From: Cyprinodon diabolis
Taxonomy: Eukaryota; Chordata; Actinopteri; Cyprinodontiformes; Cyprinodontidae
Direction: 5' to 3'
Assembly: GCA_030533445.1 (NCBI GenBank)
Contig: CM060073.1
Location: forward strand, 39,912,928 to 39,976,927
DNA: 64,000 nt
Shown: in pieces, positions 37,557-49,729 of the stretch
Layout: every line of letters begins with the position of its first letter
Position numbering within the stretch: the stretch's first letter is position 1
Translations under genes and position numbers: made by a program
Notes under the pieces: model-generated
What the model saw: only the letters and a program-made list of their open reading frames with translations
Told to the model about the DNA's origin: nothing
The model's database searches: none

Positions 37557-38228
37557 TTAATCAAACCCATCAAAGTCATCATCCTCTGTTTCTGAATTAA
37601 ACAGCTGGGCTAAATCGGACATGCCAATTTCCCCTTCTTCGCTGTCAGAGTCACTTTCCGTGCCGGGCGGCTCCTCGGAAATGATGCCGGCTTTTGCGAA
37701 AGCTCGAGCAACAGTGCCAGCAGACACGTTAGTCCAAGCATCAACAATCCATCCGTAAACTGTGCCGTAACTTGCCTGGCGCTGCCTTCCACTTTTCGTG
37801 AAACTGTGGTCTCTGTCGGTCATCCATCGCTCCCACGCCGCTCGCAGCCTTACTTTCAACGGCCGGTTCACACCGATGTCGAGCGGTTGAAGTTCCTTTG
37901 TCAGACCTCCCGCAATAACAGCAAGCACAGCGTTCATTTGTTTCACCATGTTTTTCACATCTGCTGTGAGATGGGCATTCATGGAGTCACAGATTAACAG
38001 CGATGGTGATGCGTGGAAAAAACCACCTGGTCTCCTTACATACACCTCCCTCAGCCACTCTTTCATCATCTCCTCATCCATCCAGCCCTTTTCATTTGCC
38101 TTAATAACGACTCCAGCTGGAAAAGTCTCTTTAGGCAAAGTCCTTCTCTTAAAAGCCCACACTTCCCCCTTTAACGTTCTCATGGTGGTCTCAACAAAGT
38201 CCGCAGTAACAACACACATAGGGCGCAC
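37557..38228 (-). CDS. Pogo-type transposase, C-terminal DDE half (truncated)
   Basis: Autonomous pogo transposases bind their TIRs through an N-terminal CENP-B/HTH region and cut and join DNA with a DDE/D nuclease domain. This 223-codon frame (GTG-initiated as given; first ATG at 38219, residue 4) keeps only the nuclease's second half. Residues 28-38 (KRRTLPKETFP), 47-52 (KGWMDE) and 67-71 (PGGFF) are family landmarks. LLICDSMNAHL holds a catalytic Asp at 81, and ELQPLDIGVNRPLK holds another at 117, giving the DD35D spacing. The first catalytic Asp and the whole DNA-binding region are absent, so transposition activity is not expected. A Ser/Asp/Glu-rich acidic tail occupies residues 190-223. 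The frame is free of stops and frameshifts, suggesting youth or some retained use. It starts within 60 bp of the right TIR, so the deletion removed everything upstream of it. Confidence 0.85.
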   Translation of the reverse strand: MRPMCVVTADFVETTMRTLKGEVWAFKRRTLPKETFPAGVVIKANEKGWMDEEMMKEWLREVYVRRPGGFFHASPSLLICDSMNAHLTADVKNMVKQMNAVLAVIAGGLTKELQPLDIGVNRPLKVRLRAAWERWMTDRDHSFTKSGRQRQASYGTVYGWIVDAWTNVSAGTVARAFAKAGIISEEPPGTESDSDSEEGEIGMSDLAQLFNSETEDDDFDGFD

Positions 38229-38289
38229 CGCACATTTGGAGGGGGAAAAAATACGTTTGTATGCGCCTTATAGTTGCGAAAATACGGTA

Positions 38290-40258
38290 TATTATTAATT
38301 TGCAAATGTTAAACATTTTGTGCTCAGCAGCAATTTCACTTTTGATGAATTATGGTTTGCCTTAAGGTTAGACTGTGCCCAGAGAGTATAGAGGTCAGAG
38401 GTCGGGTCATGGGTGGATGGTTTAAGGCCACACGTTCTCAGAATCCATGTCACACTTTGTTTAGCTCAGTAGGAGTCGGTGCATAGTATATCCTTAATAT
38501 GTACTCAATTACAGCCCTGCCCTCCTCTGAGCCCTCAGCTTAACCTTATCTGAGATAGCCATGAACCATAACTGATATAATCATAGACGCCGCCGTGTGG
38601 ATGCGTTACCAACACATTATCAGACGTTGTAAATCAGTTTATGGATTAATCAAATTTAGCCTCTTGGTCCTTAAATGGTTCTCCCCATCCTCCCTCTCCT
38701 TCATGCTCATGAGGTTCCTCCTGCAAAGGAATCAGCTGAGCGCTCTGCCTGTTTCCAAAGCGCTGAGGTGTGGGCAGGCGTTTGTTGCTCACTGTTAATA
38801 GGAAAGCAATGTCTTCATATCAGCTCCCGCACTAAATGAATTAAATCAATTCCACACTGTTATTATTAAAATTGTAGCGCCTTGGTGTCCGTAGGAGCCT
38901 CTGGTGTTTGTCTAAGACTGAACTATCTGATTTCAGGGGAGATATCTGTCCTTCCTTACTGGATCAAATGCACCACTCAAAAAATACACTTTCAGTCGGA
39001 GATGCTGGTTGTTTTAGGTATTAAGAATATGAAACTGATCATTTATCTGCTTCTTTAATGTGGAAAAAATGAACCAGAGGCCTTACTGTTTAAATGTTGA
39101 GGTAATTTCAGATTTCTCTTTAATAGGGGACATGAATATTTCACACAGATGTAATTAGAAGTCAGAATTAAAACCAGCCATTGCCTCTCATCTTTTTGTG
39201 TTTTAATGATAAAGCAGAGATAGACATGAAGAACAATGGAGGCAGACAGCAATAGCACACAAGCAGCCGCCTAATTAGGTATCTGGGTAGCCAGCAGCCG
39301 TGGATAATGAAGGAAGCAGTGGTTGGTGGGAACAGTTCTGACAGTGTTTTCACTGTTTTTCTCCCTTTAACATCGCATTCCTCTTGGTCTAAATACCACT
39401 GAGATAAATTAGACCAAGTAAATGACAGTAATTGCCTTTTTCAGATTACATTTCTAACCTATGCACCTTGTTCGGTCCTCTTCTCTTCAAACGTCAGTTC
39501 TCCTCAGCACAGCTGCAGAGACCTGACAAGTTGTGTTACTCAGATGCACTTTTACTTTATTGAATTTGAGCAATCGCTCTGTTTGGCCTTTGAATGATTG
39601 TCATTTCACCCACTCCCTGTAACAGAAGCAGTCATCATCCTCTCCAGGGTACCGGTGTGAAGTGGCCAGAAGTGACACTGTTGGTGCTGTTTGCGCCTTT
39701 AAATAGCACATTTCTGCCCCATGTGTAACAGTGATTCATTTTAAAATCTTGACAGGAATTTTTCCCCATTTAAACCACAAAACCTCTTTCATTAATCCAA
39801 TTTGAATGCAAACCCTAGTGGTAAAGTGGAGGGAAATGAATGATTCATAGTTATGAATTACACATTTTTTCTATAAAAATCTGAAAATGTGGATCTTCTT
39901 TTATATCTAGCCCTTACTTTCTATGATATCCCTTTAGAAGTCACCAAAATTATTTAAGTCCCCAGCAGATTTGCATTCAAATAATTTTCATTCAGATGAT
40001 GACTTATTGTCTGATAGGAAAATTTGATTATGTTTTATATTTTTCTCATTGATAAAGATCAAAAGCAATCAAACCCTTTCTATAATGACTGATCAGTGTT
40101 TTACTCATTTGAGTGTTTTTACTGATATCTGTAATTGAATGTCCTCCATGCAATGTCTTTAGCACCCTACCAGATTAAGTTATTACTCTGACTGGTCCAC
40201 TCCTAAATGTTATCAGACAGAAAAAATATGTTTGTCAAATTTAAAGATTGCTCTAAAT
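38290..40258. other. Unique-looking noncoding DNA
   Basis: No gene is seen. Sequence around 38540-38830 is more complex than its surroundings but has no recognisable feature. Confidence 0.45.
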
Positions 40259-40434
40259 CAGGCTTCCTCAATTACAGTCCTCCAGGTCCAAATAATCAGG
40301 TCATTGGCAGCACTTTGGAGAACTTAACTGCACACTGCAAAGATAAATCAGCACTTTTGATTCAGGTCTGGAAGTAGAGACACAACTAAAATGGCAGGAC
40401 GCTGGACCTTGAGGATCCAAATTAAGGAAGTTTG
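40259..40434. mobile_element. hAT miniature, 176 bp
   Basis: The left end CAGGCTTCCTCAATTACAGT and the right end, read inversely CAAACTTCCTTAATTTGGAT, form imperfect inverted termini; the next words, CCAGGTCC and CAAGGTCC, also pair. The flanks are CTCTAAAT and CTCTAAAA, a 7-of-8 match to a target duplication. Length, termini and 8-bp duplication fit a hAT MITE. It has no coding capacity. Confidence 0.65.
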
Positions 40435-40574
40435 CTCTAAAACACAAAGTCTGCCTGAGAAATGAATATTATTGTGACTAATCTAATAAAACATAACTGA
40501 AATCATTTTGTTAGAGGTCTTTTCTGGAAGAGGCCAAACTAAAATCAGTTCACAGTAGGGTATATATTTCATTT

Positions 40575-40914
40575 GTATAAACACATTATTTTTATATAAA
40601 TCTATTAGTTGTTAACTGAAGAGTAGAAACTCTAAAACATGCCATTAGCTGACAGAGCAACCCAGTTAGAGCAGTTATTATATCGAAATTGTAAGAAAAT
40701 ATGCAAACATTTTGCATTTAAGATTAAAAAAAATGTTTTCATCCGTCAGTACGCTTTTGCCAGAACTCCTCAAGTGGAAAAGTTTTAGTTTCAATTGTTT
40801 TTTTGTAAAATATCATCTGTATGGAAACTTTGGCTATCGAATTTTTAATCGATTAATCAAAAAAAATAATCAACAGATTAATCAACATGCAAATTAATCG
40901 TTAGTTGCAGCCCT
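40575..40914. mobile_element. AT-rich dispersed repeat, copy A
   Basis: This shares several ordered words with 50314-50635 in the same orientation: GACAGAGC.ACCCA.TTAGAGCAG, CCAGAACTCCTCAA, and TTTGGCTATC. It ends in repeated CGATTAATC and ATTAATCGTTAGTTGCAGCCC. The terminal GGGCTGCAACTAACGATTAA, read inversely, is a recurrent end of hAT-like miniatures in vertebrates. The left boundary is approximate. Confidence 0.5.
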
Positions 40915-40919
40915 AATGT

Positions 40920-43150
40920 AATGTTGATATAATCATTCAATCATCGCATAAATACAGCTTAATGAAGACTGGGGAACAAACAACAGAGTTCTAGAATTAA
41001 GTCGTGAAGATTTTAAACCAGTGTTCTGGCATAAAACAACATCCCAAGGTTTAATTGTCCTGCAGAGCACTAGAGGCTGCAATGCAACACTGCAAAATAA
41101 AATAACACCTTTGTAAACCTTAACTGGCAAATCACTAAATGAATATTAATCCCCAAAGCATCTGAAATACCAGCTCACTGTTCTAGTAACTTTGGAGGAT
41201 CTGGTGAGATTCCAGGTTAAAGTGTGAGACTTTGTTGTCATTGAAAGAAAGTCATTAGAAGTCTCATTTTTAGATTTTCCCAAGCTATAAGGTGGAAGTA
41301 GATGAATGATATTGATCTGGTTAGATGCGTCCAGTATTTTGCTTTTAGCCGACCTGCTGGGCACAGTAAATAAACACCACATATAGCCATGAAAAGGCCA
41401 TTCCTATGGAAAAACATATTGGCACTAAGATCATTCTGTGGGTTTGGTCTTCTGCAAAAGAACTGCAGCTGTCATTAGGAAAAAAGATGAAGCCAAAGTT
41501 TTTAATAGTTTTTTATGATTATTTGCCTTTCCGAATTTCTCCATAATGTAAAATCATTACATAAGCTGAAATGAGTGTTTTTAACGTAACATAATATGGA
41601 ATGTTCTTCAGAGGTACAAGTCATTGCAAAGCACTGTCTAAACCCAATGATGCATGTGAACCACAGTAGGCCATCTGTGTGGTGTTTTTCCATCTTTTTG
41701 AGGTAAGTAAAGATGCATTGGGCCTCATGTAGACGAAGCAAAGTGATGGATACAGTAAAAAAGAGAGATGTAATGCTGGGTGAAAATATAAGCAAAGCGT
41801 GAGAGCAGGGAGGAACGAAGAGAGACAAGAGAGGCAGAGATGAATAACGGTTTGACAGGTGGAATAAGAAAAGCCGCAGAGGGCGTTCTGAGCTGTATGT
41901 TAGGAGTGTGAGCAATGTGGTGCAGCGCTGCGTTTGGGTCATACATCATGCTAATACAGCAGGAGGACATAGCCTAACGCAGCGCTATGCAGAGCAGGGG
42001 GAGAGTAATGTGCTGCGCTTGCACCCGGTCAGTCTGATTGAAATACACAACACAAGACGGTACATTTACTCACTCCCCACATATGCACTTTATAAATTTA
42101 CTCTTGCCAGAATTTACCCTGTATATTCTGCTAGATACCTTTAAAATAGAAATAGGAGACAGACACGGGTTCTCCATCACTGTGAGGCGGGAGCCTCTCA
42201 TCACTGTGTGCCAGCTTGCTTTGTATTTAGGCGAGGAGCTGCTCCTCCAGGCCAAGATGCATTTCAGGGAGGTGTGAGGTGTACAATTAAAAAAAGATTG
42301 GGTCATTAGGGAGAATGGATTTGGCTTATTATGACACATTGATAAAGCTTTATTAATTCACAAAGCAAAAGAATGGGAGATTAATAACCTCCGTGATAGT
42401 CCTCCTTCTCTTCCACTCACAGTAAATGCAGGCTAATTTTTGTCAGTAAATCTTTGTCTGGCTTTATTTCCTATTTGAAGCTTGACACAGGGATACAAGT
42501 GCTCCAAATTAAGGGCGGGGTGTCTTAAAAGCTGCTGAAAAGGAACTAAGAGTAATTATTGTACATGGCGGTAATGTTCAATGTTCTTGCTCCGTGCATG
42601 AAATAATGTTGAATTATTTAGGTTATTATAACCGGGGCCTGGCTCTCTGCTCCTCTCTCTCTGTGTGCTTTTGATCACTGAAGCAAGATTTAAAGCAATC
42701 CTGAGGAGAGCCCAGAGTAGCGCCTTCATGCATCTGACATTTACATTATCCGCCCTGGTCTTTCTTCAGTCTTTATAATTAGCACCATCGCTGCAGTTCT
42801 GCAAAACGAGTAGGAAAATACACCACCGCAAAAATGGTGTAACAGGAGCTATGTGCTATCAGGTAAGCTGTCAGTTTTAGCACCTATGCAAGGCAGGAGA
42901 AAATAATGACATGCAGCAGATAAGCACTGATAAGCAATGTTGTGACATTCATGCACTGGGTGTGAGATTGCAATCCCATCTGGAGTGTATCTAATTGGCC
43001 GATAGTCTCCAAGCCTGCCAAGTGCTTACCCTATCATTAGCATAGAGTCGCAATGTCTTGGAGTTCTTACCTTTCACCTTCTTCTGGGACCTGGTGCGTG
43101 GGCTGAGCTAAGTTGGAACCCTTGGTTGTTGTGCCAATTGGGCTTCACAA
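40920..43150. other. Unique noncoding DNA including candidate regulatory blocks
   Basis: No gene is supported. A 146-codon frame on the minus strand (41502-41942) shows no domain and is biased by a polypyrimidine strand. The stretch from about 41900 onward is complex sequence. Confidence 0.4.
42300..43080. promoter_or_regulatory. Candidate conserved noncoding element
   Basis: Non-repetitive, balanced sequence without open frames. It carries homeodomain-type words (TTTATTAATTC near 42349, GTAATTATTG at 42552-42561, TATAATTAGC near 42774) and ATTTACATTATCC. This is compositionally distinct from flanking DNA; the regulatory role is inference only. Confidence 0.2.
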
Positions 43151-43156
43151 GGTGAT

Positions 43157-43460
43157 TAATTAAAGGGTTAGTTCAGGATATTTGAACCAAGGTTCTGCTA
43201 AATGGCTCAGAGCATTTTATATTTTACTTGTTGAATGTAAGTCTCTTGATCTCTTATTAGACTATAAATTTTCAATGGGGAGAACAAGAATGGCTCCTAA
43301 GGTCAGGGTTCTGACAGTTAAACTGGGAGTTCACTGGGGAAAGTTGGGTTTGGTATCCAACACGGCAGCCTGAATGTAAAATGTGTTCCTCTATTTTAAA
43401 GATCTTCCTGGCTGTTGGAAGCTATGGCAGCCAAAATGCTTCTAAATAAAGTTACATGCT
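43157..43460. mobile_element. Possible TTAA-bounded element fragment
   Basis: The start AATTAAAGGGTTAGTTCAGG resembles one end of a fish DNA-transposon family beginning TTAAAGG.(A/T)TAGTTC. A matching opposite end is not apparent, so boundaries are uncertain. Confidence 0.25.
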
Positions 43461-44238
43461 CCTTTTGTATGTGAACACATAACATGGAAAAAATTTGTTA
43501 TCAACATGTCTTGCTAAGAGTATTTGGCAAGACAACTCAGAGCAGATCCTGCTTTTTTTCAATGTGGAACTGGAATACTCCCACTTTGATGTGATGTCAA
43601 TTCCAGCTTCTGAGACAGATCAGACAAAACAAAATGATCAGCTGAGGCTGACATCTTGTTCCTGAGTGACACATTTCCACTCTTTTTGACAATCCTATTA
43701 ATCATATTCACTTTTTTATTCACTGACAAAGAATCCCTGATTCATAAACAGTAACTAGAAGGTGGTAGATCTGGTAATCTTTCTAAGGGAAGCAAGTCTT
43801 AAAAAGCAAAATGGGATTTCTGGTCAGAGTTGCTTACTGATGCAAAGAGAAATTGGTGTAAAAGTCTTAACTTATTGCAGGGTTTAGCTGAATGCTTCTT
43901 TATCTTTCTTTTTAGGTTGCCTTACTATGAAATTAAAAAGAGATTGTGACTGGAGTTGACTTAGGCTGGAAAACAAAAGATCTAACACTTGACTGAAACC
44001 TTTCCTTTAAAGACTCAAGCTTTAACTTAGATAATTGCATTAAATACTTAAGCTGCGACATAGACTTCAGGTCTCAGACTTTGGTTTCCAGAACAATTTT
44101 TAAGTTTAAATCATTACAGAATGTAAGCATTTTAACTTAGACTATTACTGCAATTTTACTCTGTTTGATACAATTTGCTTATAGGGCTACAACTAGCAAT
44201 AGTTTAGTTATTGTGTATTCTATGTAGTATTCTGACCG

Positions 44239-44318
44239 TCCATCCATCCATCCATCCATCCATCCATCCATCCATCCATCCATCCATCCATCCATCCATC
44301 CATCCATCCATCCATCCA
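44239..44318. repeat. TCCA tetranucleotide microsatellite, 20 units
   Basis: Eighty bases of perfect (TCCA)n. It is followed by ATTTCCTCTACTGCCTCTTGG, which resembles the 3' body of the SINE family present at 14641, whose tail is the same tetranucleotide. It therefore probably grew from a SINE tail. Confidence 0.95.
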
Positions 44319-46094
44319 ATTTCCTCTACTGCCTCTTGGAGTAAATACATTCAAATATGTACTTTAAGTATTTCATTTAACCACTTTTAGCTTATGTTAT
44401 GAGTAATAGAGCACAGGACATGAAAAAGAAGATGTAAATAAATAAATGTTAAAATGAAAACTAAAACCTTTTTAGCTTCATATGCAATAGTATAATATAA
44501 CTTGTGTGTACAGTTTAATATAAGTACATTTATATCAATACAGCACCAGCTACTACCGTGTTGAAATGGTCACAAACATGTGTTACTTTTATGTTGAACT
44601 CTGAGTTTATCACATTTTTGTTTTAAAACAATCATATTCTTATCCTAATAAAATAGAGAAACTGCAGTTACAGAAATCTTTTATTAATTATTTTCAAATA
44701 AACAAAATATTGCAGATAAATTAATAGAAAAGAACCAAACCCTCCTCTAACTGCGCTGTGGAATGGATGATGTGTTTAGGCAGGTTTAGTGAAGGCACTC
44801 TGTTGTTTCCAATACTGTGTAGCTGCAGCCAGATGCTGCTTTGCTTTCAGGTTTTACTCACATTTATACTACATAACATTATGAATCAATCTCACACACT
44901 TCCCTCACTGTTGTTTGGTCAGGAGAGCACGTAACCTAATGTCTGCCCCCCTTCCTGTTTCACATAATGGTATGACTCTATGTCCTAACAGGTGATTATC
45001 TAATGGCAGCCAAACTGGCCAATCAAAACAAAGCACTGCTATGAGCTGGCTCTTTTAATTTACTACATCAGTTTTTTAAATAGTCCCCTTAAATAAACTG
45101 TTTTTTTGTATATGTGTGTGTTTCTAAATAATTGACATGAAATCATTATTAACATGCAAATTATCAGGGGGGCAATTTGGGCTTTTTACGGCTGTGGATG
45201 TTTCCTGTTCACGTGTAGTTTCCTTAATGACGTAAGTCTACCAGTAAAGGAATTGCATTGTTTTATTTTCTCTTACGTTTAAACTGTTTACATTTTTATT
45301 ATTGATCTTTGCACCTCTTTATGCCCCCAACAGTTTTTGCATTTTCCTTTCTGGTATAATCAGCAAAAGTATTATTAGTGGAAGTGAGGACGATGTGCTG
45401 CACAAATACTCACTCGGCCAGAGCGCAGTGCACTGAATAGTTAAATAGAATTTAGCGAAGCCTTAAAGTGGTAATCAAGATGTTCTTATCATTAAAGTAA
45501 GTTTCTTTCAGCCGGGAGTTAATGGATCCCTTTGAGTTTTGTGCTTAATTCTGATGTTGTCATCAAGCAAGCATTTCAAAGCTCCAACACATGACAAGGG
45601 TGCATTTAATTTATTCATAGACTGTGAGGTTTTAATAGTTTTTATGGAACTGTTTAAGTCATACTGTAGATAGTTTTGTTCAATTTATTATAATTGGTGT
45701 TACCTCCTCTTGTAGTGTTATCTGCATATTTACATTTCCATTGGATTATATAACCATCATTTCGCCTATTATACACTTGGAAAAAGATGATAAATGGACA
45801 AGTGTTGAATTAGTCTTAGAGGCAATAATTTGTCTTTATGAACCACAGCAAGTGTTTAAGGTACATCTGATATAATTTCAGTCAGTAGAGACTCAAAACC
45901 CTGATTTGCACTTTGAAAAAAGTCTTGTGATCAAATCTGGTTAAAGTCAGTTTTCTTCTTGCCATGTTTCAGGCTAGCTGTGCTAAACTAAATTTGTTTT
46001 AGATAAAAATGCAATACTATTTATCTCCTGGAGTTTAGGTAAAAACTGATTATGACATTTTAACAAAATCCCTTAAAAAATCTTGAGAGATCCT
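44319..46094. other. Unique-looking AT-rich noncoding DNA
   Basis: No gene or clear repeat is seen after the first few bases adjoining the microsatellite. Confidence 0.5.
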
Positions 46095-46599
46095 TTAAAG
46101 CTATAGTGTGTAATTTTCGGCGACATCTAACGTCCAGACTGCAGACCGCAGCAACATGAACATCTCCCCCCCACCGCTTCTCCCCCCCAACAGTACGGCG
46201 AGCGTTACGGGACAAAATGTCTTCCACGACGTCCGCATCACCTACCTTCTCAAGTGATGAGGTTTGTTTACATAGATAATTTTCCAGATAGTATTTCATT
46301 AGTCTGTGTAGGGAATAGATTTCATGTAGACTTAAACAACTTGCCGTAGTTACTTTCGAGCGTAATGGGCGATCTCGCAATCGCTAGTTTGTTGGCTCTG
46401 CGCTGCCGTAGCGCAAAGATGTCTGCCTCCATGGCTGCGAGACCCGCTCCTATGTAATTATAAATAACGAATTCTAAGGCAACGCAAATATTAAGGTTAA
46501 GAGGCTGAGCTCGTAGATGATGATAAATAACATAGTTATGTATAATATATTACATTTCTGACTGTATATCCCTGTAATTATTACACACTGTAGCTTTAA
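46095..46599 (-). mobile_element. TTAA-bounded DNA element, copy 1 (505 bp)
   Basis: Both ends carry inverted repeats: TTAAAGCTATAGTGTGTAAT on the left and its near-complement ending CACACTGTAGCTTTAA on the right. TTAA at both extremes fits a piggyBac-type target duplication, though a PIF/Harbinger TTA/TAA site is an alternative. It matches 51370-51888 along nearly its whole length in opposite orientation. On the minus strand a short frame starts at 46432 (MEADIFALRQRRANKLAIARS...). The element lacks any transposase. Confidence 0.75.
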
Positions 46600-49374
46600 T
46601 GTTTGAAAACAACCAACCAGATGATCCCAGCAACCCTCAGAGGTGATGCCATGAAGGGTTTGAAGCCTGGTCTGGAAGGTCTCTTAAGACCTTGTGGTCT
46701 TTGTTAGAGAGAGAAATCCCTCCATAAATAGGTCCGATCACCGGGGAGTTCACCAGGGTTGGTGGGGGTCTTTGAAGGGATTTAAAGGGCTTGAGGTTGC
46801 AGAGAGGGTTAATAGGCCGAGCTTTAATGTGGAACCCAGTTTTTACCTGGAAACTATTTTCATTCACAGCCTGGACCTGCTTTCAATTGCTTGTGGGAGT
46901 TATAAGGGACTAATGTGAACAAACTTTCACAGAGGTTGAAATCATGGTTTCAGTAGACATAAGAGGGTCCCTGAGCGGTCAATTGGTCCTTCAGAGTGTT
47001 GAAATATCTGACGGGCCGCTGTAATTGCTCCACTGAGACCAAAACGAGTCGGCCTCATAAAATTGAGCACTTTTGGAAGGGATTCTCTCTTTTAACAGAG
47101 AATGAGATTCTACATGGATGAAGGGGGAAGGATAGGATGCTTATTCATTTGTATTAATAAATACATCTGTGGAGAAATTGGCTCAGATGCCTTTGTTGGT
47201 CATCTGGGATATAAAAACTCAATTTTCTGCTTTAGCTGTTTGTTATTTGAATTTTCCTTTATATCTGTGGTTGTGTATTGAAAAACAAGAGAATGAGGGC
47301 GATCTTGGGAGACCCCTGGGGCCAGCACTGGTGCCCTGTTTTCAGCATGTGGTGTGATGTTCAAAGAATCCTCCAGTTTTGAGCCAAGTTGAAAGCCTAG
47401 TGTTTAGGCTGATTCCCAGTAATGGCTGTGTGCCGGGTCATGGGAGCAGCTAGGGTCAACAGCAAAAGGAAAAATGTTTTGGGCTCCACTGTTTCAGGAT
47501 AACTACCCACCAAAGGCTGTATTAGGTTCTGTTTCAGGAGGGTTATTGTTATATTAAAGAACTTGGACTGATTCCTTCTGTGAGCGGTTTTGCCTGGAGG
47601 CGGTGATAGATGCTCCTCACTTATAGACAAGTGTGTTGCAAAGCACTTACTCCTGTTTGTCTGCTTTCACTAGAAGATGTTTTATGAGTGATGGACAGAA
47701 GCAGCTGCAGAAACTTTGTTCCAGCATCTGCTGTTGTAAAATGTACTCTGTGTGCATGTGTGTGTTTGTGTGTGTTGGATGTAGGGTCATGATGTTCAGG
47801 TCAGGCAGGTCAACACTAACAGGCTAAGGGTGGGTTTTTGATGCACACATTTTATACACCTTTATTTCACCAAGCACAATTTTAACACTTGATAACCATT
47901 GCAATTAGTGAATACAGATCTTCCTGTGTAGCATAGATATATTCTGCATTAATAAAACCCGCCCTTCATGGGTGACTGCATGCAAAAAAGATCCCTCTCT
48001 ATAAACAAAGCCGGCGTCCCCATGGGAAGAGCCCAGCTCTTGACCCATGATGAACTCCCGACCAGAAACTGCCACATCCTCCAGACTTGGTTCAGTTACA
48101 GCCTGAATTGGGACAGACAGACAACAAATGTCAGCGACAAACTGACAGTGTGACCCAGACAGACTGGAATGCAAAGCGGGGGATCTATGGAGCTTATGCT
48201 GCCTGTCAGAGAAGTCTGGTCAAAGAGATATGCGCTGTTTTTTCTTTTCATGTTTCAGACTGCGCTTCTACTGGAACGGATTTGTTGTCACATGGAAATA
48301 ATTTACTTTTTCTATAGAATGTATATGAAAAACCTTTTTTGAAGTAGAAATTTTAGTTGGACTGAAAGAGAGTGCATAATGATATGCTGGTGGTGCTAAC
48401 CTTATTCTGTTTTATCTGTGCCATTTTCAACCGCCTCCTTCTGAACTACCTTCCTGGCTTATCCTTTTATTCTCCTGAATACGTTAAAATGAGCCACACA
48501 TAGAGCATTATTCAAAGATGGAAACAAATTAAAACTCTTAAGGTTTACTAGTTATTCCTTGTCGACGTGCAACTGTTCAGATACTACATTTCAGAATGAA
48601 TAAAATCCACTTGTTTACCTATAAGGAAAAACTTTTTTTTAGCCTTTTTTTGTTTTTGCAGCTGCAAATATTTTCAAATTAAAGTGATTCTTAGGTTACT
48701 GTGTTAAAAATCCAGTTAACTGTTTAAAGCTGCATTGCAGAAGGCTTGCTAAGATACATAAATAAGGGCAGATTGAAGGTCCTTTAGATCCTTCCTTCAT
48801 TATGACAGAGAAACGTTTATTGCTCAAAGGATAAAACAGCAAATTTGCTGTACTCCATTTAGCCTTTCTGTTATGAGATAAAAGTCATGCTGTCTTGCAG
48901 CCTTAATGATAGCTCTGTCTGGAAATGTCATACGAAACACTATCTCCTTTTAATAACTTTATTTTACCACAGAGCTTCCCCTGACTTTATCTGTAGCAGC
49001 TCACAGATACTGAAATCTCTAACTCTGTCTTTGCCTCTTACCAAAGAGAGTTATTCTTAGCGGCGGTTCACAATATTCAACATTTTCATAAGTGTGAAAA
49101 CCATACCTTTGGGGGGAGGAGGGGGGGAGTCAGGCCGGTGCACATTTTCCCTGTATTGGTGCATGTATGTTCACACAGTTGATTTGGTCTATATGTTAGT
49201 TTTTTGGAGCATGTTTTAATATAGAAAATGTTTGATTATTCAGAAATAATGTAACTTTTACATAACAATAGCCAGATATCTCATAGGTTTTTATTCCCAG
49301 CTACAATAAAGTGAGAATGGTGAAAATCTATATTTTTTTGTATGCTTTTGGGGGAAGGGGGTAGGTTGTATATG
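46600..49374. other. Mostly unique noncoding DNA
   Basis: No gene is recognised. The stretch 46660-47640 is less AT-rich and has protein-like but broken frames (for example 77 codons at 47397-47630, minus strand). It might be an unrecognised ancient element. A G-rich run lies at 49112-49127. Confidence 0.35.
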
Positions 49375-49560
49375 GGTGTTGGCCTAGTTGTTAGAGCAGT
49401 ACGCTTGTGCTCTAAGAAGGTTGCAAGTATGCAGTTCGATCCCCACAGACTTCCACTCTGGGTCTCTAAGCAAGACCCTTAACCCCACACTGTTCCCCAA
49501 GGGGATGGGTTAAATACAGAGCTAAATTTCTCCAATGTGAGATCAATAAATACATTTTAA
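49375..49560 (+). mobile_element. tRNA-derived SINE, plus strand
   Basis: The head carries an A-box-like TTGGCCTAGTTGTTAGAG and a B-box-like AGTTCGATCCCC at tRNA-like spacing. The body has CACTCTGGGTCTCTAAGCAA and ACCCTTAA, and the copy ends near GATCAATAAATAC. It is the same family as the minus-strand copy at 18513. It runs directly into AT-rich DNA and a long AT microsatellite. Confidence 0.75.
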
Positions 49561-49582
49561 TTGCAATTATAAAAATATATAA

Positions 49583-49685
<103 letters not shown>

Positions 49686-49729
49686 CTGTATATTTCTTAA
49701 AAATCTTTGTGTTATCCAGTAATGTATTA

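Larger units (their letters stand above)
37091..38287 (-). mobile_element. Internally deleted pogo-type (Tc1/mariner superfamily) DNA transposon
   Basis: The ends are inverted repeats of about 26 bp. Both begin CCGTATTTTC and finish ATAAGGCGCA, differing at only three internal positions. The element is flanked by TA on both sides (37089-37090 and 38288-38289), the TA target site of this superfamily. It encodes the C-terminal half of a pogo-like transposase on the minus strand. It is 1,197 bp including a 224-bp nested hAT miniature (37231-37454), far shorter than an autonomous pogo element, so the N-terminal DNA-binding region and the first part of the catalytic domain have been deleted. Additional GGCGCA-containing words just inside both ends (37110-37200, 38221-38230) may be subterminal binding sites. 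Confidence 0.85.

Noticed and set aside
37806..38298. Plus-strand frames of 63 and 116 codons
   Set aside because: They are antisense shadows of the pogo transposase frame, which has clear family motifs on the minus strand.
41502..41942. 146-codon minus-strand open frame
   Set aside because: Rich in Leu, Ser, Phe and Thr from a pyrimidine-biased strand, with no domain or splice context; likely chance.
44239..44318. Regular short repeats that could suggest a CRISPR-like array
   Set aside because: Perfect tetranucleotide with no spacers in vertebrate DNA; it is a microsatellite.
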